Assembly: GCA_946965045.2 (NCBI GenBank)
Contig: OX337241.1
Span: 2,599,744 to 2,663,743, forward strand
Source: Epithemia pelagica
Taxonomy: Eukaryota > Bacillariophyta > Bacillariophyceae > Surirellales > Surirellaceae
Reading direction: 5' to 3'
DNA: 64,000 nt
In this document: in pieces, positions 34,497 to 47,500 of the stretch
Position numbering within the stretch: the first letter of the stretch is position 1
How the letters are laid out: each line of letters begins with the position of its first letter
The notes under the pieces: model-generated
Told to the model about the DNA's origin: nothing
The model's input: the letters and a program-made list of their open reading frames with translations, nothing else
The model's database searches: none
Translations under genes and position numbers: made by a program

Positions 34497-35246
34497 ATGG
34501 TTTTGTTTGGATCCTCCCAGAACTGCCCGCCACTGATGGTGGCCAATGGCGATGACGAGAAACAAAAAATGACGATGATGCTGTTCGACCCGGCCCTCAA
34601 GCAAGTGGAACCCACACCCCTTTTGCCCAAGCAAAGCCAAGACAAAACAAGATGTGTGAGCCCAACCATTCGACCAAGATCACCCGGTCTACGGGTAAGG
34701 TTTGAAGATTCACCGAGTGATTACTGGCAATGCTCGTGTCAAGTACACGACGTCGATCCAATGACCATGTGGTTTCACCAAGCCGACTACATCAACTTTC
34801 GAAGAACGTGCATTGAAGATGCTCGTCAAGTAATTCGACAATGCCGACAAAGCAAGAATCGAGCCGTAGGGTCTATTCGAAAGGCCTACGAAAAGTTCAA
34901 GGATTCCTCCTCCACCACCAATGACGTCATGTCATTGGAACAAGATTCGTCCTTGATTGGCATGGAAGTGAACTATCACAACTGTATCAATGTTATTGGA
35001 ATTGAAAAATTGTTGGCCAAAGAAACCTACCACGACAAGAAACGAAGACGCCTTTGTATTCTGAACGCAGTGCATGAAATTCAAACAGAAAACTTTCCCA
35101 CCAGCATGAGGCCCGATGTTTTGAGACAATTATGTCACATCATCAGTGGGCCGTCCAGATTATTTGCCGAATATCTTGGTGCGGCTGCCGCCGCCTCTTT
35201 ATCCACCTTCCCAACATCAAGCGGTGAAGCCGAAAGATTTCTATAG
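34497..35246 (+). CDS. Diatom-type protein of unknown function
   Basis: An intact 249-residue single exon, ATG to TAG. The first 65 residues are low-complexity. The conserved-looking core starts at LRVRFEDSPSDYW and continues through MTMWFHQADYINFRRTCIED, a Lys/Arg-rich helix and GMEVNYHNCINVIGIEKLLA. A basic segment KKRRRLCILNAVHEIQ and a C-terminal Ala/Ser-rich tail follow. The combination of a V-x-F-x-x-x tyrosine-tryptophan start, a G-x-E-x-L-L block and the R-x-x-x-L-x-A-V-x-x-x-Q end recurs in expanded families of uncharacterised diatom proteins as I know them. No catalytic motif, signal peptide or membrane segment is seen. Function unknown. Confidence 0.6.
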   Translation: MVLFGSSQNCPPLMVANGDDEKQKMTMMLFDPALKQVEPTPLLPKQSQDKTRCVSPTIRPRSPGLRVRFEDSPSDYWQCSCQVHDVDPMTMWFHQADYINFRRTCIEDARQVIRQCRQSKNRAVGSIRKAYEKFKDSSSTTNDVMSLEQDSSLIGMEVNYHNCINVIGIEKLLAKETYHDKKRRRLCILNAVHEIQTENFPTSMRPDVLRQLCHIISGPSRLFAEYLGAAAAASLSTFPTSSGEAERFL

Positions 35247-35397
35247 CAGATTATTGCGCCGTGTGGCCTAAACTCCAAACCGCTAGCAAAAAAGTTGGCT
35301 CTAAGGGGTTTTGATAGGAAAGGATACAAAGCTTGAGCTCCATATAGAGATAAACGACAACTTGAATGCTGTAGATCCTTGGTTCATTAGAATTCGA

Positions 35398-38300
35398 TCA
35401 CTCTTCTGTCGCTAGTTCCACGGTTGCATCTTTTTCGCTCGTTTCAGCTCGGAGGGTAGTTTCTATCCCTTGATCTGATGTAGCGTCATCCTTCGTGCTT
35501 TCTGTTTGCAATCTTGTTCCTGGAGTTCCTTCTTCTTCCTGATCATTTTTTTCTTTGTCTTCGTCGTCTTGTCCGGAGGACGCATACTCTTCTTCAATTT
35601 TGCTCTTCGATACTGTCCCCGAGAGCTGGCTCAGCATGCCCGTAGAGTTCTCGGACTCTTTCCTGTTTCTCGAAAAAACACTTCTTCTGCTGGAGTTGGA
35701 GTGGTCGAGGCTACCAATCGACGACGAAAGGCGCCGAGCCACTTCGTGAACAGCTTTCGCTTCCTTGTAACGAAGCCATGCATTGGAGATGACTTCCACT
35801 GAAAGCTCGACCTTTTTCAACAATCTTAACTGCCACATTTGATCACGGATGTTGGCTCCACTAACTGGAGAAGCTGTTGTTGCCACGCGCATAATGGAGT
35901 GGGTTCGATCCATGCGGTATCGTAACAGTCCAAACGAGATTCTTTCAAAGAATGTTTCAACACGACGCCCCATTTGGTGAAACATGACCGCCATGGAGAC
36001 AAACCGCTGCACACTCCCAATGCGGCTTTCATACAATTCCATTGCATGGTGCTGGCGACGTGCGACAGAAAAGTCTAGAGAGCGCCCAGATTTACCCGAG
36101 TTGTATTTGCGCAGTGTCTCACCAAAATACTTCTCACGAGACGGTTCAATTTGAATGTTGCCTCGTATATCTCTCATACTTGGTGGAATCTTGAATCCGG
36201 ATGACATGTCCGGATTTTGGAGCAACAGAGTGTGAAACTCTTCATAATCCAACGCCCCGCTGTTATCTACGTCTGCAATGTTGAATAGATGACGAAGCTC
36301 TTCAATTGTGTATTCGCTACCAGTTTAAAGAAGTCCCCATCCATTGATATATTCTTCTTCGGACACTAGGCCATCTTTGTCCAAATCCAGGATTTCAAAA
36401 AGATTCCGAGTTTCGTCTGACCATTTCTTTTCTTCGATGGCGGAAGTCATTATCATTTCAATCGACCAGTCTGCTGACTTGGATTTCCTGTACCACCATT
36501 CTTACCACTCTCCTCGAACGCTCTGGTGGATGCTTGAGATGAATACTTGATTCACGATGCCGACTTAAGGCAAATGGATCCACATGTTGGGCCACATTCG
36601 AACTGGAAGTGCCATCTTTAGCAAAATCCGACTCAAGTAAGACACGTTCCGAAAGAAACAAAGGGCGTTTCCGTTTGAGAAAAATTCCGTGCTTACTTAG
36701 CGGAAGCTTGAACGGGTTGTGCTGCACCAAGAATACACGAGAGTTATGCCCATTTGATCGTATTGCCATAGGAACAAAGATTTCAACACCACTCACTCCT
36801 ATTGTGATACTCTCGCAGGTTCCTCCATACGACTGGATAGAGGACGCTTGGTTCACAGAGAGACAAACCGAAGCCTCCGCAGTCGTCAATGCTGATAGTT
36901 GTCCATCTGGCCTCCACAAACTAGCAACGTTCCCCTTGTCACTCGATGAGTGTGTCGATGCACCAAATGATCCGAAGGATTCCCACTCAACACGTTCAAT
37001 CCTGCAATACTGTACGACACGGCAAATATCTTGGACAGAAAGGCTTCGGCACATTGAGCTACCCAAGGAATGTCACCAATCACGACTGTTCTTCCCACCA
37101 TGCGGTGACGGAGATTTCGGCGTTGGAGAATACGCAGCAGCATAATATTGATTTGTGGCATCCAAAAATACAGCGCTGCGTCGATCGTGCGTATTGCGTA
37201 AATCCAGTCATTCGAGTCATCTAGCCCGGCGGCATGGGCAATGGCATATGCAAGAGGGAAACCGGATATTACAGTCACAAAGATGTAGACGAAGGTCATC
37301 ATGTACGCTCTTGCATTTTCCAGAACATGGTCGGCCCAAACGTCGCCAGCTTTCCGTAATTCCGATTCGACAATGTCTTTGTGCTCGATCCTCAAGCCGT
37401 GGTGGCTAACTCCAACAATTTCACTGAGAGCTTCCAGGTTGTCTCTGTTACAGCGCTCCAAGATTTGCAAGTCCTGCTCCGATATTGTCGCACCGGTAGT
37501 TTGCCGATAGCGCATATCGCTGATGATCAAAACAGAAATATACTCAAAAAGGTTGGTCAACAGTTGATGAGTAGCAACCACTGATATCTGCAAATACCAA
37601 CATAATTCGGTGTAAGTTCCAATGCAACACAAGAAAAAATGAAATCATAGGGTTGTCTTACAGAGCAGGGTTCGGCTGGACGGAAACCAACTTCGGTCGT
37701 GAATATCCGACTGCGGAACAGTCGTTCCATGGAGGCATCCGCGTTTTTCTCTGTAGCATCCATGGCCCGGAGCTGGTTTCCAATGTTTGTATCCCATTCG
37801 GACGTGACCGTAAAGATTTCTTTTGTCGAACTTTGCAACAGATTGCTGCAGGCTAGAGCGGCAAACGATGCACCACTGTGGCTGACAATAATGACCACAG
37901 TATCCGTAAGGTCCAGCGTTTTGGCCGACTCCGGAAAGCCAAAGGCTGGCACCGGAACGTCTTGACCAAACAGACCAAGTAGTTTGTTGCTGCTGATTGC
38001 CTTGGTAACGAGTTTGGGGAATGAGTTTTGAATATCACTGGCAAATTGTTCGGCCAACCAAAGGGACACTTCACATCCCGTCATGAGAATATCGACCGCT
38101 TGACTGCTCCGCTTCCCTTAGACACGGGCATCTAGCAACCGCCGTAGCGCTCGCGATAATGTGTGAGCCGTCAGACGATTCATACTGGTGGCCGCCCGAT
38201 TGGAATGCCAATCCTCTTGAATATTCGCACAAACTCGAGGAATATCCTCAATGTCCCTCAAAATCAAATCTCGACATCCATCATCTTCCGGCAAGGGTTT

Positions 38301-41077
38301 GACTTTCCGATTGCGGGACAGTCGTACCATGCGATGATAGATTTGCTTGTCATCCGCATGTACCGTACCCACTTTGGATTCATGAAAAATCACCGCTGTG
38401 AGTGCCCCATTCATGAGTTTGTGGTGAGTCAAGGTTCGATTGGGATACGAGACGGGAGAACTTCCTGGTATGTGGTTTCGGTCAAAGTCCAAGAGAAGAA
38501 TTTCACCACCAAGATCTATAACGAATACCCGCCGCCACAATTGTGAGAACAACACAACGAGAAAACATGACAGGACAGACGCAAACTCAACGTACCATCC
38601 AGGTCTAACCGGAGGGAATCATTGTCTACGTCCAAGGTACTATGATCCAAATCGTGGGCCGCATTGCCGGGAAAGGGAACACCCAGTCCAGCCTTGACCG
38701 CTCCTTGATCGGACCCATAGAGGATCATACCCTTGCGGGGGTAAAAGGCCAAACTGATGCTTTGTCCCCGCGCGGCCAAGCACAATTGCCGGTGCGCATC
38801 CAACGATGATGTCACGGCAATGCCAAAGGATCCGGCCGCATTGGCCATAAACATTTGTGTGGCCGACATGAGGTCATTGTCAAAAAAGGCCCGAATGGTG
38901 GTCATGCAAAAGGCCTGGAGGGAGGCTCCTCCTTCATCATCGGTGATAAACTTGTCCAAACCGGATTGAAAGGAAAAGAATTCGGCTCGTCGATTCTTGA
39001 GTTTTGAAACGACTCTCCACGTAAAGGCCTTGCGAAGACCGGGAGTTTTTTCGAGTGCACTGAGTGTGGTAGTTTTGAGCATTTCCTCCAAGGCTTCTTC
39101 AAAGACCATACCAATGGCTTCAAAATGACTGTAGGGTGGAAAGGTTCGTGTGGATGTCGCCTTGCTGTTCCTTGTCTTGTTCTTTGACGACGCCGGCTCA
39201 CAGGCCAAGATAAACTCAAAGAGTGAACTGGGTAAGGACGAGGCCAATCCCAAACAAATGGCATAGCGGGCACTGAGGCCAAAACATCCTTGGGTCCGCA
39301 ACACATCCATGACACCGGCAATGGCACAGGAATCCACTTGGGCCGGTAAGGGTGCATCCAAGACGCGTTCCAACCATTTTTGGACTTGCCCCAGTTCGTA
39401 CGAGTTGCCATTGACGCGATAAAAATCAAAATCGCCATTGTGTGTGACATAATTCTCCACGAGGAGCACTTGGGGAGGTTCCCAACACGAGGATGGAGTG
39501 GTCGCACGAGCCGTATTAGTATGCGAGGTGGAGGAGGTGGAATCGGACGAGGACCCGGTGCTGGACTCGGTCGTCAAGGCACCACCACCGCCTCTTTGTG
39601 ACTGCTGCTGATGATTGTTGTTGTTGTGATGGTGGTGAGTTGTTTGGTGTCGCATGCGGGAGAGGCAAAAGACCCGTCGAGGTGCGGGTGGGGACCATCG
39701 ATGCGGATGGGTATCCGGAATGGTGGCCTTGCTCGAAGTGGCAAAGCGTGTATGACCAAACAAGACGGGGACAAACGAGGGTGGAAACAACAACTTTTGG
39801 TGGTGGTTGGGGGAACAGCAGGTTGTTGTTGCCGTCGTAGTAGTAAAGTGATTGTCACGGGCCATGGTTTGACGCAACAAGACACTGAGATCGGATCGTT
39901 TTTGATTGACAATGCGTGTTCGAATGCCCCGCAATTGGACCAGACCATGATCCGCAGGGTCTTGAGTTTTGCTCGTTGATTCTTGTTCTTGTGGTTGTTG
40001 TGGTTTGGCTGTTCCTCCTCCCCCTTGTTCCTCTCCATTTGGAATGGTGCGCAGCATGGCTTCCTCTGTTTCGTGGTTGTTGTGGTCATTGCTTGTTGAA
40101 TTGGGATTGACAGTGCTGCTCGTCGTGGCTGGATTGGAAGGTGCTTGTGGTGGCGGATAGTTGCATCCAGCAAGGCAATTGGTCGTCGTCGTATTGGTAG
40201 TAGTGGTAGGATGAAAACACACGACGCCACCCGCTTGCGCGCCGCGCATCATGGTGACTTGAATCAATTTTTCCAAAATGGACAAGGACGCTTGCGTGCC
40301 ACCGGTATCTTGAGAAAACCAGGCATGATGCAACAAAATCATGCCAAAATTGCCACAGGCAAAACAAACAAATTGTTGGCTGCTAGTAGTGGACGACGAC
40401 ACGAGACCCGCCACTTGAGGTCCGTGCAACAAATCGGTCCACACGGCTTCGGCGGCCGTCACCCATGCCGCCCAGTGCAAGGGCGACACTCGCCGATCCA
40501 AGGACACGGACGACAAGGACCCACAGTGTTGGCCGCTCGCCGTCCAATGTTGATGTTGTGGACGACGACAACGGTTCCGATATTCCAGTGCCATTGCGAG
40601 CAAGAGACTGAACATCCATCCTACATGTCGAATCCAAGGAATGGCATTCTCCACGAGTTGTGGTTCGTTGCTATTCGTAGTTGTTGTGGACTGAAGTTGC
40701 AGGAGGAATTCGACGGGCAGAATCAATTGACGACCCACGAGCAAGGAATACCAAAATTCGATGGATTGGAACAACGACGACGACGACAAGAAGGCGATCC
40801 AATCAGCACCATTTCTGTGATGATTGATCCACCACAGGGCCACGACCGCATGCGAAACTTCATGCACTATACCACACACGAGATACCAAACCACGGCTTG
40901 ACAATGCCAGTTCCATCTTCGTTCGTCTTCTTGTTGTTGATGCTGCCGTCGTGATAGTAGTGATGATGGTGATGGTGCGCTGCTGTCTGGAACTGGACCG
41001 CCTTGCTTCATTTCCCCGGCCGTCCTCCCACCTGTGTCCTTGGTGTGGCAACTTGGTACTACCAGGATCCTCTTCAT
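35398..41077 (-). pseudogene. Glutamine amidotransferase/SIS/EF-hand membrane protein, copy A (C-terminal half broken)
   Basis: Same plan as copy B (50082-55213). Exons: 38596-41077, 37662-38515, 36797-37587 and 35398-36721, with 74-80-nt GT-AG introns at matching sites in both copies. Exon 1 encodes a membrane region with VHEVSH (His72, Glu73, His76), further hydrophobic segments, then the class-II glutaminase: CGNFGM (Cys241, the likely nucleophile), RGAQAGGVV, GHTRFATSS, THNGDFDF and GSFGIAVTSSLDAHRQ. A Ser/Thr/Asn-rich insert splits that domain. Exon 2 has a SIS motif (IIVSHSGASFA). Exon 3 has a membrane helix and a second SIS-like part. Exon 4 has EF-hands (DLDKDGLVSEEE, DVDNSGALDYEE) and a helical tail. 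Such a glutaminase-SIS pairing resembles glucosamine-6-phosphate synthase. Lesions: in-frame TAA at 38118-38120 and 36325-36327, and a frameshift near 36480-36505. Copy B reads through the TAA sites. Confidence 0.75.
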
Positions 41078-41155
41078 CGTCGTCCTTGCCCTTGTCGATC
41101 AATAGAGACGAGAGAACCTCTACAGCAGCAGCCGTCGGTTTGCAGATGTTGTAGT

Positions 41156-41158
<3 letters not shown>

Positions 41159-41246
<88 letters not shown>

Positions 41247-41247
41247 G
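41159..41247 (+). repeat. TTG trinucleotide microsatellite upstream of copy A
   Basis: About 29 pure TTG units, 80 bp before the start codon of copy A. On the gene's strand it is (CAA)n, probably in the 5' UTR or promoter. Confidence 0.95.
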
Positions 41248-41337
41248 TGTCAAAAACAAAGGATTTTGGAAATTTTGGGATATACGAGTAGAGGAGGGAG
41301 TAAATTGAAACGCGCGATCTTTTGGAGTCCCCCCAAG

Positions 41338-41504
41338 TGTCTCATTCCGGCTGATACACGAATTCTGACCCGATACGAGACACATACGTCAGAAATACAA
41401 CGGTCATTACCGTTTACCGTTTTACTGGTTTCATGCGTTGAATGTAGCGTAATTCTTCATCTTAATCTTTCCTTGGAGTGGATTCTATCAAGTAGAATAA
41501 GACA
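41338..41504 (+). repeat. 5' LTR of Copia element 2
   Basis: 167 bp, unusually short for Copia. TTATCAGACCC follows immediately and may include the primer-binding site; the tRNA is not certain. Confidence 0.9.
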
Positions 41505-41548
41505 GTTTATCAGACCCACCGTCTGGTAAGGGTAAGAAAGAGAGAGAG

Positions 41549-44500
41549 ATGGTTACTTCAACGCGTTCTAACACGAAAACGGCTGCTACCGCAACTGGGA
41601 CTCAGGGCGGTAGTGGAGGAAGCGGAAGTGGAAGCGGAAGCGGAAGTGGAAGCGGAAGCACAGGAGCCTCGGAAACTGGCAGGGATCGTACTTCACGCCA
41701 TGGCGCGAGTACGGGAGCTGGAGCCGGCACTCATGCCGGAGGAGGGACGCCAGGAGCTACTACCATGGGGACTGGCGCCGGGACAGCGGCCGGTGCGGCC
41801 GTGGGTGGAGGCATGGCTCCTGATGCAGGTGCAACTGGAGGTGCACCAGGAGGTGGCGCAGGAGCTGGCGCTGCGGGAATGGGAGGCGCTGGTGTTGCTG
41901 CCGGCGCAGGAGGAGGAATGGCAGGCGGAGGCGCCGCAGCAGGAGTACCTGGCGGCGCAGGAGGAGGTGCTGGAGGGCATGGAGCAGGCGGAGGCGCTGG
42001 TGGAGGCGCTGGTGGAGGCGCCGGTGGAGGCGCTGGTGGCGGTGCTGGAGGTGGCCCAGCAGGAGGCGGTGGTGGCGACGGCGGCGCTGGAGGAGGAGGA
42101 GGAGGAGGAGTACCTCCAGGCGTGCCTCCCCCACCATTGTCTGCAGTCGGGATGGCACTTACTACTTGTGGGGCCAATCCCTACGAGATCTACGCGCTTG
42201 AGCATACGGAAAGGCTTAACACAATCGCAGCCTTCGGACGAATGACCTCTGAAGACGTGACGAACCTTGTGTCCCGACTCGAGAAGCGTCCGTACCCTCA
42301 CAGTGTAACCATCCCTACCAGTGTCATCAAGAACATTCAAGGTTTGTGCTTCTGGTCCGCCAGGGCGCGTCGCCAGGGGCGTCGCCTTCAATATGGCGAT
42401 TTCGATCAGGACGCACTAATGGAATCCCTCGACGCTATGGAAATTCAAGCCGAGAAGACTTCTTCGCCGGATATTAAGCCCTCTGCCCTCAAGGAAGATG
42501 ACTGGGAAGATTGGAGTCAGGAGTTCCCTACCTACCTGTCCCACATATTTGGCAAGCAGAAGGCCCCGTTGGACTATGTGATTCGCCCCGACTTGGATCC
42601 CGCACACGTTTTTGCAAGTACCCGTGAGCAGGAACTATACAGCTACCCCCTCGGTGGTCCGTATTTTCGTGAAGACAACAAGGAAGTGTTTAGGTTGTTG
42701 AGCGACTTGGTCAAGGACCAGCCAGCAACGTGGATCCAGCCTTTCCAAGCGTCGCAAGACGGACGTCGTGCCTGGTTGGCACTCGTGAACCATTTCAATG
42801 GCGGTGGACAAAAGGAGAAGCGGATCTCCAAGGCTGAGGCCGTCCTTGACACTCTGTACTATAATAATGAGCGTGTTTTTAGTTTTGATGCTTATGCGTC
42901 TAAGCTATTACGTGCATTCCGGACTCTCGACAACACACCCAATCGGCGTACCCCGTCCAACCAAGTCAAAATCCTCATCGATAACATCAAGATCACGTCG
43001 GCTGAGTTCGCGGTCATTAAAGGACACGTGCGTAGCAACCATCGCATGGACCTGCATGCCGCAATCGATTATATTTCACGTGAGATTGCCGAAATCTTTC
43101 CTGATGTCTCGATTGGAAATCGCCGCGGTCAGGCGCGTCATCGATTCGTCTCGGAAACCGCCTCTCAAGCGGCGTCTCGACCACGCAACTTCGCTGGATT
43201 GTCGCATAACAACGGCATCTATACCTTTTATGGTGTAGATGTCACCGATGTGACGCGACGTTTCACATCGCAAGAAATGATCACTCTTGGAACGCAAGGA
43301 CAGGCGTACATTCACCAAGAAAGGGCTCGGTTGCGCGGGCAAGGTGGTGGTCGTGGCGGCCGTGGTTTCGGCGGTCGGGGACGAGGAAACTATGGCGGCC
43401 GTGGTGCTGGTGGACGTGGGGTTGCCGAGATCAGCACAAGTGGCGACCAGTCTGTTATCACGGACATCACCAACGACCAAGGGGACCGCACGACAGCGGC
43501 GGAAACGGGGACAACAAACACTGACAGGGGCAGCCACAATGGCCGAAGATTTGGAAACGGGGCATATGAACAGGGAAATGGGAATGAAGAGGAAAGTAGT
43601 CGTACAGGGGGAAGAATCTCCGTTGTGAATTGTGGACCGCAACGTCGCGTAGGAAAAGTTGAAAAGGGTTGGTTGTTGGAAAGTGATTCCGCCGTGGGAA
43701 GGAACGAGATGGACACGATGGCCGACACTTGTTGTGCCGGCAAGAATTGGGCACTGGTAGAAACTACTGGCATGGAATGCACAGTAAACGATTTCGCGGG
43801 GAATCAAGTGGGCAGGACGTCGGTACCTGTTGCAACATGCGCCACGGTGGTTAGAGAAAGGAAAACAGGAGTCGAAATTGTGGTGATCGGACACCAGATG
43901 TTATGGTTTGGTAATTACCTAGATAAATCTCTTCTTAACCAAAATCAGATTCGGCATGCTGGACACGAAGTGAGGGATGATCCGACAAGACAAATGAAAG
44001 AAGGATTTGGGATTTGGGTGGACGGGGTCCACATTCCGTTTGAAGTACAAGGCACGACTGTGTATTTCGAGTCACGTGCTCCTACTCAGCACGAGTTGGA
44101 AAATCTACCGTCGATAACACTCACGAGACAGGAGCTATGGGACCCACAGAATGTGGACATCACCCAACAGGATTCAAGTCCGTATCTGGAAGCATATGGT
44201 GCAAGCATGGCGGGCATTGGGGAAGTGTCTCGCGTGTTGACGCCGCAAGGACTTGCTTCCGAATTGGCTAGCATCCCGCAAGTCCGACAGGTCGAGAGCT
44301 CGCGACATTCTGCCGTGACGGCCGAATCTCTCAGTCGCAAGTGGAAGATTGGTCTTGATACCGCAAGAGCTACCCTCCGAGTCACCACCCAACAGGGGAT
44401 CCGGACAGCTATATCACCTATTACACGTCGCTATCGCGTGGACAATCTAGCCTTGCATCGGAACAGGCTCCAGACAAGATTTTATACGGATACATTATTT

Positions 44501-47500
44501 TCTAAGACATTGTCTTTGTCAGGAAACAAGTGCGCACAGATCTTCACCGACGGGCAGTTCACGACTGTTTATCCGTTATCTAGCAAGAGTCAGGTCGGAC
44601 AGGCCTTGTCGAGCTTTATTGATGAAGTCGGAATCCCAGATAGACTTACCGCCAATCTGGCCGGTGAACAAGCCGGGGACTCAACCTTATTCAAGAAACT
44701 CGTTCGATTGCATCGCATTGACATGCAATGGGCGGAGCGTCACACGGGCAAACAAAATCATCGCGCCGAACGTGAGATTGGCCTTTTAAAACAACGTTGG
44801 CACCGTTGCATGATGGAGTTGGACGTACCTCGTCGTCTATGGGATTTTGGTCTCGTCTACGAGGCCGGTGTTTTAAGTCGAGTCGCCCGGGGACCAGATA
44901 TGCGCTCCGGCGTTGAACGACTCTCCGGCAACACGCCTGACATCTCGGAATGGACCGACTTCTCGTTTTATGACGTCGTTTGGTACCACAACAATGTCAA
45001 GGCTGACGCTACCGATGATCCAGTGCAACTTGGCCGGTGGCTTGGAATAGCACACAGGATCGGGAGCGACCTCTGCTACTGGATTCTCACCAAGAGCGGA
45101 AAAATTATCGCAAGAACCACCGTCCAACACGTCACCGAGGAGGACTTGGCGAAGCCCGAAATGGAAGGACGTATTCGACAGTTCAAGTTGATTGTTGAGG
45201 AAAGGTTGGACGATCGGAACTTTACGGACAATAGCAAGAATGGACCCGGTTACTTGGAAGACGTAGATTTGGAGGAAGAAAAGCGGGGACGTGCCGGGGT
45301 TGTACCGTCCGATGAAGAATACGGTGGAATGATAGTTGAACAAGCTCCCGAGGCAGATGAGCACGGGGATGGATACGACAACTATGTCGGGGCACAAGTG
45401 CAGGTCGATATCGGGGGAGAAACGATCCTGGGAACGGTAACAAAGAGACAGAAAGGGTTAGACGGCAAGCCAGTGGGAAGGGCGCATCGGAATCCGACGT
45501 TCGATACACGGACTTACGAAGTTAGTTTTCCAGGTGGATTGTTACATGAGTATACCGCCAACATAGTGGCGGAGAACCTTTACTCAAGATTGGACAACGA
45601 AGGGAAGAGGCATCTGGTGATCAAAGAGATCGTCGGACACAGGAAAGACGGGGACGCCGTCCCGCAGGAAGAAGGCTACCAGTATTCATCCAATGGTAAC
45701 AAACACCCGAAAAGGACAACGAAAGGGTGGGAGATAGCAGTCGAATGTCGTGACGGTACCCAGATTTGGATACCTCTCAAGGATGCAAAGAATGGATATC
45801 CTCTGGAACTTGCCGAATATGCGATTGCGCAGGGAATCCAAGACGAACCGGCATTCAAGTGGTGGGTACCACAGACGATCAACCACATCCGCCGCCTGGT
45901 GAAGAAAGTGAAGAAAAAGTACTGGAAGACGACACACAAGTATGGGGTGAAACTCCCGCATTCGGTCGATGAAGCGCTGAGGATTGATGAGCAGACAGGT
46001 ACTAGCCTATGGAAGAACGCCATCGACAAGGAACTCCGAGTAGTCAAAATAGCATGGGAAGCACGGGAAGACCTAGACCTGGACGAGGTGAGGGCAGGAA
46101 GGCAACTTGTGGGCTATACTGAAATAAAGTGTCATATGGTCTTTGACGTAAAAATGGACCTTACTCGGAAGGCGAGGTTGGTCGCGGGAGGACACATGAC
46201 GGAAGCGCCAGCCAGTCTTACTTACTCAAGTGTCGTGAGCCGAGATTCCATTCGCATCGCTTTCTTGGTTGCTGCACTAAATGGACTGAACGTTTTAGCG
46301 TGTGATATTGGAAACGCGTACTTAAACGCGCCGTGCCGAGAGAAAATATGGTTCCATGGTGGACCCGAAGTTGGAAATGAATTTCAAGGAAAGGTATGTG
46401 TCATGGTGAGAGCTTTGTACGGATTGAAGTCGTCAGGGGCGAGTTGGCGGGCAACATTAATGGCGACGCTGTATGACATGGGATTTTCGGACACGCAGGC
46501 CGATCCTTGTGTACTACGGCGAAAAAGGAAGAAGTCAACAGGAGAAGAGTATTATGAGCTTATGTTAGTATATGTAGACGACATTCTACTGGTGAGCGAG
46601 GTTCCACAGGAAGTACTCGACCAAATCGACAAACACTACAAGATCAAGGCCGGTAGCACAGGGGAACCGACTGTATACCTAGGTGCCCAAATATACAAGC
46701 ACAACCTTCCGAATGGATCATGGGCCTGGGGGATGTCGAGCGAAAAATACGTCAACAACGCCATCAAGATTGTGGAGGGACTCTTGGAAGAAGACGGGGA
46801 CGGGAAGAAATTGAAATCAACCGCCAAGGTCCCAGTATCGTCGTCTTACAAACCTGAGCTAGACATGAGTCCGGAGCTCAGCCCAGCCCTCACATCACGG
46901 TATCAACAGTTGATTGGTATATTGAGGTGGGCCGTGGAGTTGGGTCGGGTGGATATATACCTGGAGGTATCGCTCCTTTCCCAATTCTTGGCCAATCCAC
47001 GGGTCGGCCACCTGGAAGTGGTGTACCACATCTTCGCATTCTTGAAGTCTCACCCGAAATTGAAGATGGTCTTCGACCCGATGAACGTGAACCTTGATGA
47101 GAGTTGTTTCCCACAAGTGCCCATCGATGAATGGAAGGAGTTCTATGGCGACGTGGCCGAGGAATTGCCTGTGAAAATGCCCAAGCCCCTGGGACGGCCA
47201 GTTACCATCACTTGTTTCGTAGACGCAGACCACGCGGGGAATGTGGTCACTCGACGTTCTCACACCGGGATTGTTATCTTCATACAGAATGCCCCGATCT
47301 TGTGGTATTCCAAGAGGCAGAATACAGTGGAGTCGTCAAGCTTCGGAAGCGAGTTCGTGGCACTCAGGATCGCTAAAGAGATGATTGTTGCCTTAAGGTA
47401 CAAGCTCCGAATGTTTGGTGTGCCTGTTCCTTCACCGGCGAACATACTCTGTGACAATCGTGGTGTCGTGAAGAACACCAGCATACCTGCTTCCGTGTTG

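Noticed and set aside
36487-36505. Mini-intron (GTAAGA...TACAG, 18 nt) to explain the copy A frameshift
   Set aside because: It is too short compared with the 70-180-nt introns here, and its length is a multiple of three, so it would not correct the frame.
6022-38120. Nuclear reassignment of TAA to an amino acid
   Set aside because: A reassigned codon should appear often in intact genes, but the longest frames contain none, and several genes end plausibly at TAA. Nonsense decay is simpler; kept only as an observation.
41693-42391. Pro-, Ala- and Ser-rich frames opposite the start of Copia 2
   Set aside because: Shadows of the Gly/Ala-rich Gag N-terminus, which is in the long 2,060-codon frame.
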